A stretch of DNA of 64,000 nt from Anabaena sp. UHCC 0187. Lineage in GTDB: Bacteria > Cyanobacteriota > Cyanobacteriia > Cyanobacteriales > Nostocaceae. Below, piece after piece: positions 1 to 7,600 of this stretch. Each line of letters begins with the position of its first letter. The stretch's first letter is position 1. The position numbers and the translations under genes are program-made. The notes beneath the pieces are model-generated. The model saw only the letters and a program-made list of their open reading frames with translations, had not been told where the DNA came from and did not search any database. The stretch lies in NCBI RefSeq assembly GCF_009712035.1, contig NZ_VILB01000013.1, positions 85,991 to 149,990 on the forward strand, in the 5' to 3' direction.

Positions 1-65
1 ACGGGGGCGCTACCCCTACATTAAATCCAAATCTTTTATATAATTAATTTTGCCTGCCTACTTAT

Positions 66-1169
66 CTATTTACCAATTAAAAGCGTACTATGATTATCAA
101 TTAAAGCCGTATTCCCATCATTAACCGCACTATATTCTTCAATATAACGACGGACATGAATTGGAAAGTGTGGATATTCTAACATAGCATCGCCATCGGC
201 AATAGTCGCCCAAAAATCCCGTAAACCGGGGGCTAGGGTTTGTGCCTGTGCTAGTGGTAAACTTAAAGGTGGTAAAGTCAATAATTTGAGGACAAAAGGA
301 TAAGAGCGATCGCCCATCCATTGCCGTGATAATGTTTGTAAGTTGGGAAAATCTGGAACTGATTCCACACGATGAGAAACAACTTGTAAAGATTCATTAC
401 CCAATTCATCGCGGTTAAATTCCAATACCCGATAAGGATGAGGATAGCTAACTAAAGAACCTGTGGTAATATCATATATTCCTTCTGCATAAGCCACATC
501 TTGAACGTGCAAATGCCCTGTAAATACTAATTTAACTCCATATCTTTGTAACAATGTCCGCAGTTCTGGAGCATTTTCCAGCATATAACGATTTGCCATC
601 GGATGATTTGATTGATTAGGTAAATGTTCAACCACATTGTGATGGATCATTACTAAAACCAATTCATTATCAATTGCTGCTAATTCCCGTTCTAACCACT
701 GGAATTGTTGACTATCTAACCGTCCTATTTGCTGACCTTGATCATCAAATGAGTTAGAATTAAGACCGATTAACCTCACTCCTGGGAATATCTGCCGATT
801 GTAATAATGTTGTTCAGGATTTTCATAACCAAATTGTTGGTAATAATGGGGAAAATCTGCAAAGCCAATTGATTGTTCATTAGCCATTAAAACAGGAACA
901 TCATGATTACCAGGAATAACATAAGATGGAAAAGGTAACTGGGATAACCTGTTTGCTAACCAACTGTGATTTGCTGCTTCACCATGTTGGGTTAAGTCTC
1001 CAGGGATCAAGATAAAATCTAAATCTAATTGGGTTAAATGTGCTAATACACTATCAAAAGCCGGAATACTCACTTCCACCAAATGAAACCGACTAGGGTG
1101 ATTCCAGATTGTTTCAGGAAGCGCAATGTGTAAATCGCTAACGATAGCAAAACGAAAATTAAGTTTCAT
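66..1169 (-). CDS. Calcineurin-like metallophosphoesterase
   Basis: Predicted 367-aa cytoplasmic phosphoesterase with two metal ions. All family metal-binding blocks are visible in order: DLH (D12, H14), GD at 57-58, GNHD at 87-90, HH at 176-177 and GHLH at 218-221. The length and block spacing resemble the CpdA/Icc class of cyclic-nucleotide phosphodiesterases, but the substrate cannot be read from the sequence; other phosphodiesters are equally possible. The C-terminal ~130 residues lie beyond the catalytic fold and are not recognised. ATG start; divergent from trmB with ~150 bp between. The gene contains HIP1 octamers such as the one near 304-311. Confident in the fold, not in the substrate. 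Confidence 0.9.
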   Translation of the reverse strand: MKLNFRFAIVSDLHIALPETIWNHPSRFHLVEVSIPAFDSVLAHLTQLDLDFILIPGDLTQHGEAANHSWLANRLSQLPFPSYVIPGNHDVPVLMANEQSIGFADFPHYYQQFGYENPEQHYYNRQIFPGVRLIGLNSNSFDDQGQQIGRLDSQQFQWLERELAAIDNELVLVMIHHNVVEHLPNQSNHPMANRYMLENAPELRTLLQRYGVKLVFTGHLHVQDVAYAEGIYDITTGSLVSYPHPYRVLEFNRDELGNESLQVVSHRVESVPDFPNLQTLSRQWMGDRSYPFVLKLLTLPPLSLPLAQAQTLAPGLRDFWATIADGDAMLEYPHFPIHVRRYIEEYSAVNDGNTALIDNHSTLLIGK

Positions 1170-1317
1170 TGATTTTAAGAAAATGTTAAAAATGAAATTG
1201 CAAAAATTCTTATTCTCAAAGTATAACTCTCACTGTGTATACCTGTGTAGTAATATTTAGACTTAACAATATTTGTATACATTTGTTTAGAATTGTTGTT
1301 TTTTAGGAGAGTAAATT

Positions 1318-1986
1318 TTGTCACCTGTTCGAGTTCGTCAGCACGTTAACCCCCTTTCCAGTAAGTTTCAAACCCCAGCCGCTTCTCCAGAATGGGAAAA
1401 GATTTATATCCAACAAAACCTACCTTTACATTTAGATATTGGTTGTGCGAGGGGTAGATTTGTCCTCAAAATGGCACAAGTAGAACCAAATTGGAATTTT
1501 TTAGGTTTAGAAATTCGAGAACCGCTAGTAGTAGAAGCAAATAGAATCCGCGACGAAATGGAGTTAACAAATTTGCATTATATGTTTGCAAATGTGAATA
1601 ATTCCCTGGATTCCTTATTATCAACATTACCTGTAGGAAGCTTACAAAAAGTTACAATTCAATTTCCTGATCCTTGGTTTAAAAATCGTCACGCAAAACG
1701 TCGAGTAGTACAACCGGAATTAGTCACAGAATTAGCAAAATATATAGCGGTGGGTGGAGAAGTTTTCCTCCAATCTGATATAGAATTTGTAGCAGTGGAA
1801 ATGTGCGATCGCTTTGATGAAAACCCCACATTTGAGAAGCTGGGAACAACCACATGGTTAGCTGAAAACCCTCTTCCTGTCCCCACAGAACGAGAAATAG
1901 CAACTCAGAATAAAGGTGAACCAGTTTATCGGGCTTTATTTAGAAAACTGAAATCTGATATCCCCGAACTCTCAGATAAATTGTGA
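1318..1986 (+). CDS. trmB: tRNA (guanine-N7-)-methyltransferase TrmB
   Basis: Transfers a methyl group from SAM to N7 of G46 in the variable loop of tRNAs. The 222-aa product carries the SAM-binding DIGCARG block near residue 40, the GLEIR acidic strand after it, and the TrmB signature [14 protein letters not shown] in the middle, followed by a Glu-rich tail. The start is TTG at 1318, chosen because AGGAGA lies 7 nt upstream and the N-terminal family sequence begins there. Two TGTATAC-type palindromes (about 1234 and 1274) lie in the upstream gap, of unknown meaning. A single-gene unit between divergent and convergent neighbours. Normal length for the family. Confidence 0.95.
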   Translation: MSPVRVRQHVNPLSSKFQTPAASPEWEKIYIQQNLPLHLDIGCARGRFVLKMAQVEPNWNFLGLEIREPLVVEANRIRDEMELTNLHYMFANVNNSLDSLLSTLPVGSLQKVTIQFPDPWFKNRHAKRRVVQPELVTELAKYIAVGGEVFLQSDIEFVAVEMCDRFDENPTFEKLGTTTWLAENPLPVPTEREIATQNKGEPVYRALFRKLKSDIPELSDKL

Positions 1987-2027
1987 TTAAATGGGAAGAT
2001 TGGGAGAGGAAGTCGGGAATGTTTAAA

Positions 2028-2603
2028 CTAACGAATTAAACCAGCCCGTTGAAAGATAGCATTAGGAGTAATTTCTAATCCTGGTAATATTTCATGGCTG
2101 ATAATTTGATTTCCTCGAAAAGTTACAGGAAGAGAAGATGCTGTAAAAACAGTGATAGTTTGAGATATTGTATCTACTATCCAAACTAATAAAATCCCCG
2201 CTTGCAGATAATAAGTAGCTTTATCAATCATGTCTCCAAAAGTCTGACCAGGAGAAATAATTTCGATAACTAATTCTGGTGTTATAGGACAAGCTTCATC
2301 TTTAAGCCAGTCAGCAGAAAGACGGTTATAAGAAATGTATGTTAAATCAGGTACGGGTATCCAATTTTCTTGATTTCTGGTTAATTTGATTCCCCATTCC
2401 ACAACAACACGACCTTGATCTTGCGCCCATGTAGATAATAGTATAAATAATGCTCCTGTCGTTGAGCCATGAAAAAATTTAGGAGACATTTGATCATTTT
2501 TATATTTAGGTACTGCTTCACCGTCAACAAACTCATAGGCAGTATCATTTTCGGGAAGTGCGAGAAATTCTTCGACAGTAAGCTGATTTTTTAGTTGAGT
2601 CAT
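2028..2603 (-). CDS. Uma2 family (DUF820) putative endonuclease
   Basis: A 191-aa member of the Uma2/DUF820 family, hugely expanded in cyanobacteria, with a PD-(D/E)XK nuclease-like fold. The core seen here is VPDLTYI, then PELVIEIISPGQT (E-x-x-S-P motif), then KATYYLQAGI and VWIVD, as in the family. Biological role is unknown; the copies are often mobile and not in operons. Starts with ATG; convergent with trmB, and 165 bp from psb27, which points the same way. A strong family call, but no cellular function can be claimed. Confidence 0.9.
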   Translation of the reverse strand: MTQLKNQLTVEEFLALPENDTAYEFVDGEAVPKYKNDQMSPKFFHGSTTGALFILLSTWAQDQGRVVVEWGIKLTRNQENWIPVPDLTYISYNRLSADWLKDEACPITPELVIEIISPGQTFGDMIDKATYYLQAGILLVWIVDTISQTITVFTASSLPVTFRGNQIISHEILPGLEITPNAIFQRAGLIR

Positions 2604-2767
2604 AGTTAGTTTTCAGGGATGAATATTCCCGACTTTTATGATAACTAAAGCTGGGGATCTTTGGGTTTGTGAGATCCCCTAATTTGTATTTTGACTGTGT
2701 TAATTCCTGCTTTCAAGGAAGTTTATATTTAATTTTAGTTATCAAAAAACAATCCTTGAAGAACAAA

Positions 2768-3172
2768 TTAAGCACCACGTCTTAAGGATGCTTCTACTTG
2801 TTTGAATTCTGTATCTAAACGTTTTTTCAGCTTTTCAGGAACGGGACGATTAGGATAAGAACTGTAGTGTCCTGCAAGGGAGTTAAGGGCTGTTCGCATA
2901 GTTGTAAAAGAGCCAAGAGTCGCAACAGAGGTATTCCGCTGATAGCGAGCCGAAAAGTCATTGATTTTTTGACGGGCTTCTGCTTGGAGGGCGGCTTTAT
3001 CAGGAGAATCTTGTGGTAATTCTAGGGCTTGTCTCAAAGTATTGACTACAGCTAAGGTATCTTGACGATAATCTCCAGTTAAACTATCTGGACTACCATT
3101 ACAACCAACTAAGCCGATAACTAACACTAAAACTAGAGAAAGCAGACGCGACCAATAGCTTTTCATAAGCAT
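2768..3172 (-). CDS. psb27: Photosystem II assembly lipoprotein Psb27
   Basis: Psb27 binds the lumenal side of CP43 in photosystem II intermediates and keeps the manganese cluster site accessible during assembly and repair. The 134-aa product has a hydrophobic signal segment and a lipobox LVGC with Cys24, so it should be lipid-anchored on the thylakoid lumen face. The body LTGDYRQDTLAVVNTLRQ and FTTMRTALNSLAGHY matches the family four-helix domain. A second ATG two codons in (3166) is an equally possible start. The upstream gap to the next gene holds the STRR tract at 3274-3345. Single gene. Confidence 0.93.
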   Translation of the reverse strand: MLMKSYWSRLLSLVLVLVIGLVGCNGSPDSLTGDYRQDTLAVVNTLRQALELPQDSPDKAALQAEARQKINDFSARYQRNTSVATLGSFTTMRTALNSLAGHYSSYPNRPVPEKLKKRLDTEFKQVEASLRRGA

Positions 3173-3273
3173 TAAGTAAAAAAAACAAGTAAATCAAAAT
3201 CCATCCTATCTTGAATCGGTATATGGGGGAAACAAGGCAAATCAACTCAAAATTGAAAATTCCAGAAAACTCT

Positions 3274-3345
3274 TACCCATTACCCATTACCCATTACCCA
3301 GTCCCCAGTCCCCAGTCCCCAGTCCCTAGTCCCCAATCCCCATTA
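3274..3345. repeat. Composite heptamer repeat (STRR)
   Basis: Tandem 7-mers: several copies of a TTACCCA unit run into copies of a CCCCAGT unit. This is the short tandemly repeated repetitive class of heterocystous cyanobacteria. The left part lies in the gap between psb27 and cofH; the right part overlaps the last codons and stop of cofH (see findings). Confidence 0.95.
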
Positions 3346-4471
3346 CCCGATATAAAGTATCCCGTTGTTGGTAAGGTCTTTCTAAAGATGCGATCGCACT
3401 TTGTAAAGTTTCCACTTCCATACAAGTACCACCTACAGCCCCGGCCATGGTGGTAATGTGTTCTTCCATTAATGTGCCACCGATGTCATTACAACCCCAA
3501 TTTAAGGCTTCTTTAGCACCGTCTAGCCCTAATTTTACCCAGCTTGGTTGATGATTGGGGATATAATTTCCGAGGTAAATTCTGGCTATAGCCGTTAATA
3601 ACAGGGAATCAGCGAGAACCGGTTGATCTCGTCCTACCCGTCTCCGTAAAGATTTGGGTGCTTCTTGTCCCACAAATGGTAAGACAATAAATTCGGTGAT
3701 TCTCGCAGGATATCCTTTTTCGATGGCGGTTTGTTGGAGCGATCGCAATTTTTCTAAATGTCCAATTTGCTGTTCTGGGGTTTCAATATGCCCAGATAAC
3801 ATTGTGCTGGTAGTGGGTACACCTAATTGATGGGCTGTACTGACAATTTCTAGCCAAGTTGCGGTATCAATCTTTTCGGGACATAATACCCGTCTAACTT
3901 CATCATCTAAGACTTCTGCCGCTGTTCCGGGCATAGAACCGACACCAGCATCCCGCAAAGCTATAATTACATCAGTATAGGAAATTCCATCTAATCTGGC
4001 GATAAATTGGATTTCCTGGGGTGAAAAAGCGTGTAAATGTAAGTGAGGAAATTCGTCTTTGATGGTTTTTACCAGCTTGAGATAATACGGTAAAGACTTA
4101 CCATTGATTTGCGCTTGTGGGTGTAATCCCCCTTGCATACAGATTTCTGTTGCACCTCGATGCACCGCATCCGTAGACTTTTCTAAAATTTGCGCCCAGT
4201 CTAACCAGTAAGCATCAGTATCACCATCATCTCGCCGGAATGCACAAAAACTACAATGCTGCTCACAAATGTTAGTAAAATTAATATTCCGATTAATTAC
4301 GTAAGTGACCGTATTGCCAGCTTGTTTTTGCCGTAGTTGATTTGCTGTAAACTGAATTTGAGCGATCGCTTCTGGGTCAGTTTGTTTTAGTAAAAATACT
4401 CCATCATCAGGGGATATATTATACTCTGCCAAAGCCGATTGAAGAATAGATTCTAAAGTTATATTAGTCAC
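3326..4471 (-). CDS. cofH: F0 (deazaflavin) synthase subunit CofH, radical SAM
   Basis: CofH joins tyrosine and a diaminouracil in the first radical step of F0 (7,8-didemethyl-8-hydroxy-5-deazariboflavin) synthesis. Cyanobacteria use F0 as the antenna pigment of DNA photolyase. The 381-aa product has the 4Fe-4S radical SAM motif C69-x3-C73-x2-C76 followed by FCAFRRDD, then GGLHPQ and a [12 protein letters not shown] block. Start is GTG at 4471. No cofG partner lies in this window; it would have to be elsewhere. Oddity: the last residues (MGIGD) and the stop codon are encoded by heptamer-repeat DNA, so the natural C-terminus may have been overwritten. Confidence 0.92.
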   Translation of the reverse strand: MTNITLESILQSALAEYNISPDDGVFLLKQTDPEAIAQIQFTANQLRQKQAGNTVTYVINRNINFTNICEQHCSFCAFRRDDGDTDAYWLDWAQILEKSTDAVHRGATEICMQGGLHPQAQINGKSLPYYLKLVKTIKDEFPHLHLHAFSPQEIQFIARLDGISYTDVIIALRDAGVGSMPGTAAEVLDDEVRRVLCPEKIDTATWLEIVSTAHQLGVPTTSTMLSGHIETPEQQIGHLEKLRSLQQTAIEKGYPARITEFIVLPFVGQEAPKSLRRRVGRDQPVLADSLLLTAIARIYLGNYIPNHQPSWVKLGLDGAKEALNWGCNDIGGTLMEEHITTMAGAVGGTCMEVETLQSAIASLERPYQQRDTLYRVMGIGD

Positions 4472-4651
4472 AGGTCATTAAATATAAACGACTTATTTAA
4501 GTTTCATAATAAATTGAAATTTGTAACCTTTAAATATTATTTTGCTGATAAATATTTATCAATTGTTTCTATCATACCAAGAGTATTGTACTCTATGGAT
4601 AGTTAACTTTTATATAGACGATTTAGCAATTTAAAATTTACTACTGATTTT

Positions 4652-5887
4652 ATGAATATAAACTCATCCAATTCTTTGTTAGCAGTTCCTATTGGTGCAT
4701 TGAGGATTTCTGAATTTACATCCAAAGAAATAGCCCAAAACAATCTCATTCTCCTATCTTTAGTAATTCCTACTTATAAAGAACGTGACAATATCAAGAA
4801 TGTGGTCAATATATTAAGTGAGTTATTAGATAAGGCTATTCCTGGTAATTATGAACTTATTATAGTAGATGATGATAGCCCCGACCGGACTTGGGAAGTA
4901 GCACAATCTCTGATTTCAGATTATCCCCAATTACGGGTCATGCGTCGTCAAGAAGAACGGGGACTATCTTCAGCAGTAATACGTGGCTGGCAAGCGGCTA
5001 CAGGGCGTATATTAGGCGTGATTGATGGCGATTTGCAGCATCCTCCAGAAGTATTAACACAACTGTTGCAGAAAATAGAAGAAGGGGCAGATTTAGCCTT
5101 AGCTAGTCGTCACCTAGACGGTGGTGGTGTCAGTAGTTGGAGTGTAATTAGACGCTTTTTGTCCCGTGGGGCCCAGGTCTTGGGATTGGTGATTTTACCA
5201 GGAGTATTGGGTAGAGTTACTGACCCAATGAGTGGTTATTTTATGGTGCGACGGAGTGCAATCTCTGGGGTAACACTTAATCCTGTAGGGTATAAAATTC
5301 TCCTGGAAGTCATTGGCCGGGGACAGGTAGGAGAAATTGCTGAAGCAGCTTATGTATTCCGTGAACGCACAGAAGGTGAAAGCAAAGTCACATGGAAGCA
5401 ATATGTAGAGTATATTCAACACTTAATCCGCTTACGGATATCTACTGGTAGGTTAGGAAAAATTACTAGAAAAGTTAACTTTCCTGTTGGTCGGTTTCTC
5501 CGTTTTGGTGCAGTGGGATTTAGTGGCGTATTTGTGGATTTAACGATATTTCACGTCATGCGTACCGTGATTAATTTGGGTTTGACTCGCAGTACAATTC
5601 TCTCTGCCGAAGTAGCAATTCTCAATAATTTTCTTTGGAATGATTTGTGGACTTTTGGTGATATTTCCCGGAAACAGATAGGAAAGCGGCAGCGTTTTAA
5701 AAGATTCTTGAAATTTAATATGGTCTGTTTAGCTGGGATAATCATCCAAACCTTAGTAGTCAATTTTCTTTTTAATAGTTTGGGTATGAATCAGTATTTA
5801 GCTAAATTAGTAGCGATCGCAGTAGCCACAATTTGGAACTTTTGGGTTAACTTAAAACTAAGCTGGCGAGTAACTGAAGTCAAATAA
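4652..5887 (+). CDS. Dolichol-phosphate-mannose-synthase-like GT2 fused to GtrA domain
   Basis: A 411-aa membrane glycosyltransferase that probably moves a sugar from a nucleotide donor onto polyprenyl phosphate and helps flip it. Residues 34-260 form a GT2 domain: SLVIPTYKERDN at 36-47, the metal/donor acidic cluster DDDSPDRT at 73-80, and DGDLQHPPE from 125. Residues ~280-405 are a GtrA-like four-helix membrane domain (FLRFGAVGFSGVFVDL, then NFLWNDLWTF). The fusion is common in cyanobacteria. The sugar and acceptor are unknown. ATG at 4652 without a strong Shine-Dalgarno. Ends just before a clear terminator. Divergent from cofH. Confidence 0.9.
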   Translation: MNINSSNSLLAVPIGALRISEFTSKEIAQNNLILLSLVIPTYKERDNIKNVVNILSELLDKAIPGNYELIIVDDDSPDRTWEVAQSLISDYPQLRVMRRQEERGLSSAVIRGWQAATGRILGVIDGDLQHPPEVLTQLLQKIEEGADLALASRHLDGGGVSSWSVIRRFLSRGAQVLGLVILPGVLGRVTDPMSGYFMVRRSAISGVTLNPVGYKILLEVIGRGQVGEIAEAAYVFRERTEGESKVTWKQYVEYIQHLIRLRISTGRLGKITRKVNFPVGRFLRFGAVGFSGVFVDLTIFHVMRTVINLGLTRSTILSAEVAILNNFLWNDLWTFGDISRKQIGKRQRFKRFLKFNMVCLAGIIIQTLVVNFLFNSLGMNQYLAKLVAIAVATIWNFWVNLKLSWRVTEVK

Positions 5888-5921
5888 AATTATCAGCAAT
5901 TACCTATTTTCAAATAAATAA

Positions 5922-5951
5922 CCTGGTAGTTATTCTCAACTACCAGGCTTT
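5922..5951 (+). terminator. Hairpin terminator after the GT2-GtrA gene
   Basis: Perfect 10-bp stem CCTGGTAGTT/AACTACCAGG with a 6-nt loop (5922-5947), then CTTTG. It lies between two convergent genes and may act in both directions, since the minus-strand side is followed by TTATTTATTTG. Confidence 0.8.
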
Positions 5952-5981
5952 GAATTAATCAAAAATTATGTTACAAAAAAA

Positions 5982-6164
5982 TTACAGAATACCCCAGAAG
6001 TGAAGAAAACCTTGACCAGAAAATAGTTCAATCAAAGCTGCTGCTGAAAAACCGATCATTGCTAAACGTCCGTTCCAGATTTCTGCTTCGGGTGTAAAAC
6101 CCCAGCGCCAACCGTTGCGGTCTGTGGCTACAGGTGCGGTAGCTGTTTTTGTTGCATTAGTCAT
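5982..6164 (-). CDS. High-light-inducible protein (one-helix CAB-like)
   Basis: A 60-aa thylakoid protein of the HLIP/SCP family, which binds chlorophyll and carotenoid and protects photosystem assembly intermediates under excess light. The helix signature E-x-x-NGR-x-AMIGF is complete ([21 protein letters not shown]), followed by a short [13 protein letters not shown] tail typical of the group. ATG at 6164 is preferred over the GTG three codons upstream because GGAG sits 8 nt before it. An HLR1-like RpaB site lies ~40 bp upstream (6205-6222), which fits light-stress control. Monocistronic. Confidence 0.93.
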   Translation of the reverse strand: MTNATKTATAPVATDRNGWRWGFTPEAEIWNGRLAMIGFSAAALIELFSGQGFLHFWGIL

Positions 6165-6204
6165 GGTTAGCACTCCAATTAGGATTTACTAAGCTTTATT
6201 GCCT

Positions 6205-6222
6205 TATGTAAATAAATATAAC
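6205..6222 (-). promoter_or_regulatory. HLR1-like (RpaB) box upstream of hli
   Basis: Read on the minus strand the site is GTTATATTTATTTACATA. The HLR1 consensus is two (G/T)TTACA(T/A)(T/A) half-sites separated by 2 nt; this matches at every defined position except C to T in the first half-site. RpaB binding to HLR1 controls hli and photosystem genes in other cyanobacteria. Confidence 0.65.
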
Positions 6223-6299
6223 AAGTTTTTGCAAAAAAAAACATTTATTTATATTTTTTTTTCAACTATGTGTATATCAGTTGCAAATATTAGGCTTTT

Positions 6300-7235
6300 T
6301 CAAACAACGTGGTCTGGTTCTAAAGCACAAGGATAAGCAGAATCGCCTGTTTCTACCTGAATAGTAGAATGTTTGATTCCGAAATGGTGTTCAAGTTCCT
6401 GAGTAACTTCCCATAGAAAAGCATCACCAGGATAGCCTCCGGGCATGACTAAATGAACCGTGAGTGCTGTTTCTGTCGTACTCATAGCCCAAATATGAAG
6501 ATCGTGGATTGTGGACACACCAGGACATTCAATTAAGTAATTTTTTACAGCCCTGGGTTCAATTCCTGCGGGTACGCCATCAAGTGCCAAATTTACGGAG
6601 TCTCGGAGTAAGTGCCACGTCCCAACCACGACAACAGCCACCAGCACCAAGCTAACTAATGGGTCAAGCCACAGCCAATTGGTAAATAAAATGGCAATTC
6701 CGGCTACCACAACTCCCAAGGATACCAAGGCATCAGCAGCCATGTGTAAAAATGCTCCCCGAATGTTTAAATCAGTTTTGCGTCCTGACATAAACATGAG
6801 TGCAGTAGCAGTATTAATGATAATACCGACCAGGGCAACACCAATAATAGTTTCTCCTGATACTGGAGCAGAATTATTGAAGCGGCGAATAGCTTCCCAG
6901 GCAATCGCACCCATAGACAAAAGCAGAACTACAGCATTTACTAGAGCAGCCAAAATTGAAGAAGCACGCAATCCATAGGTATAGCGGTGGCTGGGAGGAC
7001 GACGGGCTAGGGAACTTGCACCCCAGGCTAGGAGGAGTCCCAAGACATCACTCAGGTTGTGACCCGCATCAGCAAACAAAGCCAGGGAGTGCGCTAAGTA
7101 GCCATAGGTTGCTTCAACAATGACAAATCCTATATTCAGTGCAGTCCCAATGGCAAAAGCCCGGCTAAATGTTGCTGGGGCATGACTATGATTGTGGTGT
7201 CCATGTTCGTGGTGATGATGATGGTCGTGTGTCAT
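6300..7235 (-). CDS. Cation diffusion facilitator, Zn-type (CzcD/ZitB-like)
   Basis: A 311-aa inner-membrane metal/proton antiporter, most likely exporting Zn2+ (or Co2+/Cd2+). It opens with a His-rich metal-binding stretch (residues 3-18), followed by six hydrophobic helices. The transport-site pairs are visible: D56 with H59/D63 in FADAGHNLSD, and H164-x3-D168 in HMAADAL. The His rather than Asp in the first position of the second pair is the zinc-selective form. The C-terminal cytoplasmic domain (after ~205) has HDLHIWAM, then HLVMPG. ATG start. No regulator gene adjacent. Followed by a decayed TPR gene region upstream of it. Confidence 0.92.
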   Translation of the reverse strand: MTHDHHHHHEHGHHNHSHAPATFSRAFAIGTALNIGFVIVEATYGYLAHSLALFADAGHNLSDVLGLLLAWGASSLARRPPSHRYTYGLRASSILAALVNAVVLLLSMGAIAWEAIRRFNNSAPVSGETIIGVALVGIIINTATALMFMSGRKTDLNIRGAFLHMAADALVSLGVVVAGIAILFTNWLWLDPLVSLVLVAVVVVGTWHLLRDSVNLALDGVPAGIEPRAVKNYLIECPGVSTIHDLHIWAMSTTETALTVHLVMPGGYPGDAFLWEVTQELEHHFGIKHSTIQVETGDSAYPCALEPDHVV

Positions 7236-7358
7236 AGTGATGAATTGGGAGTAAAGAATGGATTATTTTCACTTATTAGCAAGTTACGAATCAAAAATAA
7301 TCTGGTTTAATAAATTTTAAACATTCATCGCTTTTAAAGCTCGATTTATTAGTTTTAC

Positions 7359-7541
7359 TCATTTTCTAACTTCTTTAGGATGCAAATTAATTGCTGTTTG
7401 CAGATTTTCAATTGCTTGTTCAAAATTACCTTTTAGGGGATTTATTGTACCAAGCTAGGTGATAATCTGGTTTAATTTGAATTGCTTTTTCATGAGACTG
7501 TAAAGCTTTTTCATACTGTTCTAATTTTTCAAAACAGTAAC
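7359..7541 (-). pseudogene. Relic of a TPR-repeat gene, frameshifted
   Basis: Reading the minus strand from 7541, one frame encodes CFEKLEQYEKALQSHEKAI followed by QIKPDYHLAWYNK, then stops; a second frame picks up NFEQAIENLQTAI and NLHPKEVRK and stops at 7359. Both pieces are textbook TPR helices of the kind seen in cyanobacterial TPR proteins, so a larger gene has been cut down to ~180 bp and broken by a frameshift or small deletion near 7435. No start codon or full repeat array survives. The rest of the gap 7236-7600 shows nothing else recognisable. Confidence 0.75.
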
Positions 7542-7568
7542 CCCCTCCTCGCTTGCGGGGAGGGGGTT
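7539..7568 (-). terminator. Strong GC hairpin downstream of gyrA
   Basis: AACCCCCTCC (7539-7548) pairs perfectly with GGAGGGGGTT (7559-7568), and the loop can pair further (CGC/GCG). It lies 32 bp after the gyrA stop. The minus-strand side is followed by TTACTGTTTT, a weak U tract, so it may terminate gyrA. The sequence also looks like a dispersed cyanobacterial repeat. Confidence 0.55.
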
Positions 7569-7600
7569 GGGGGTGGGGTTCTTATACCTCACTCAAAACC

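Noticed and set aside
3211-3456. Proline/serine-rich 81-aa frame near cofH
   Set aside because: It is a translation of STRR heptamers running into antisense of cofH.
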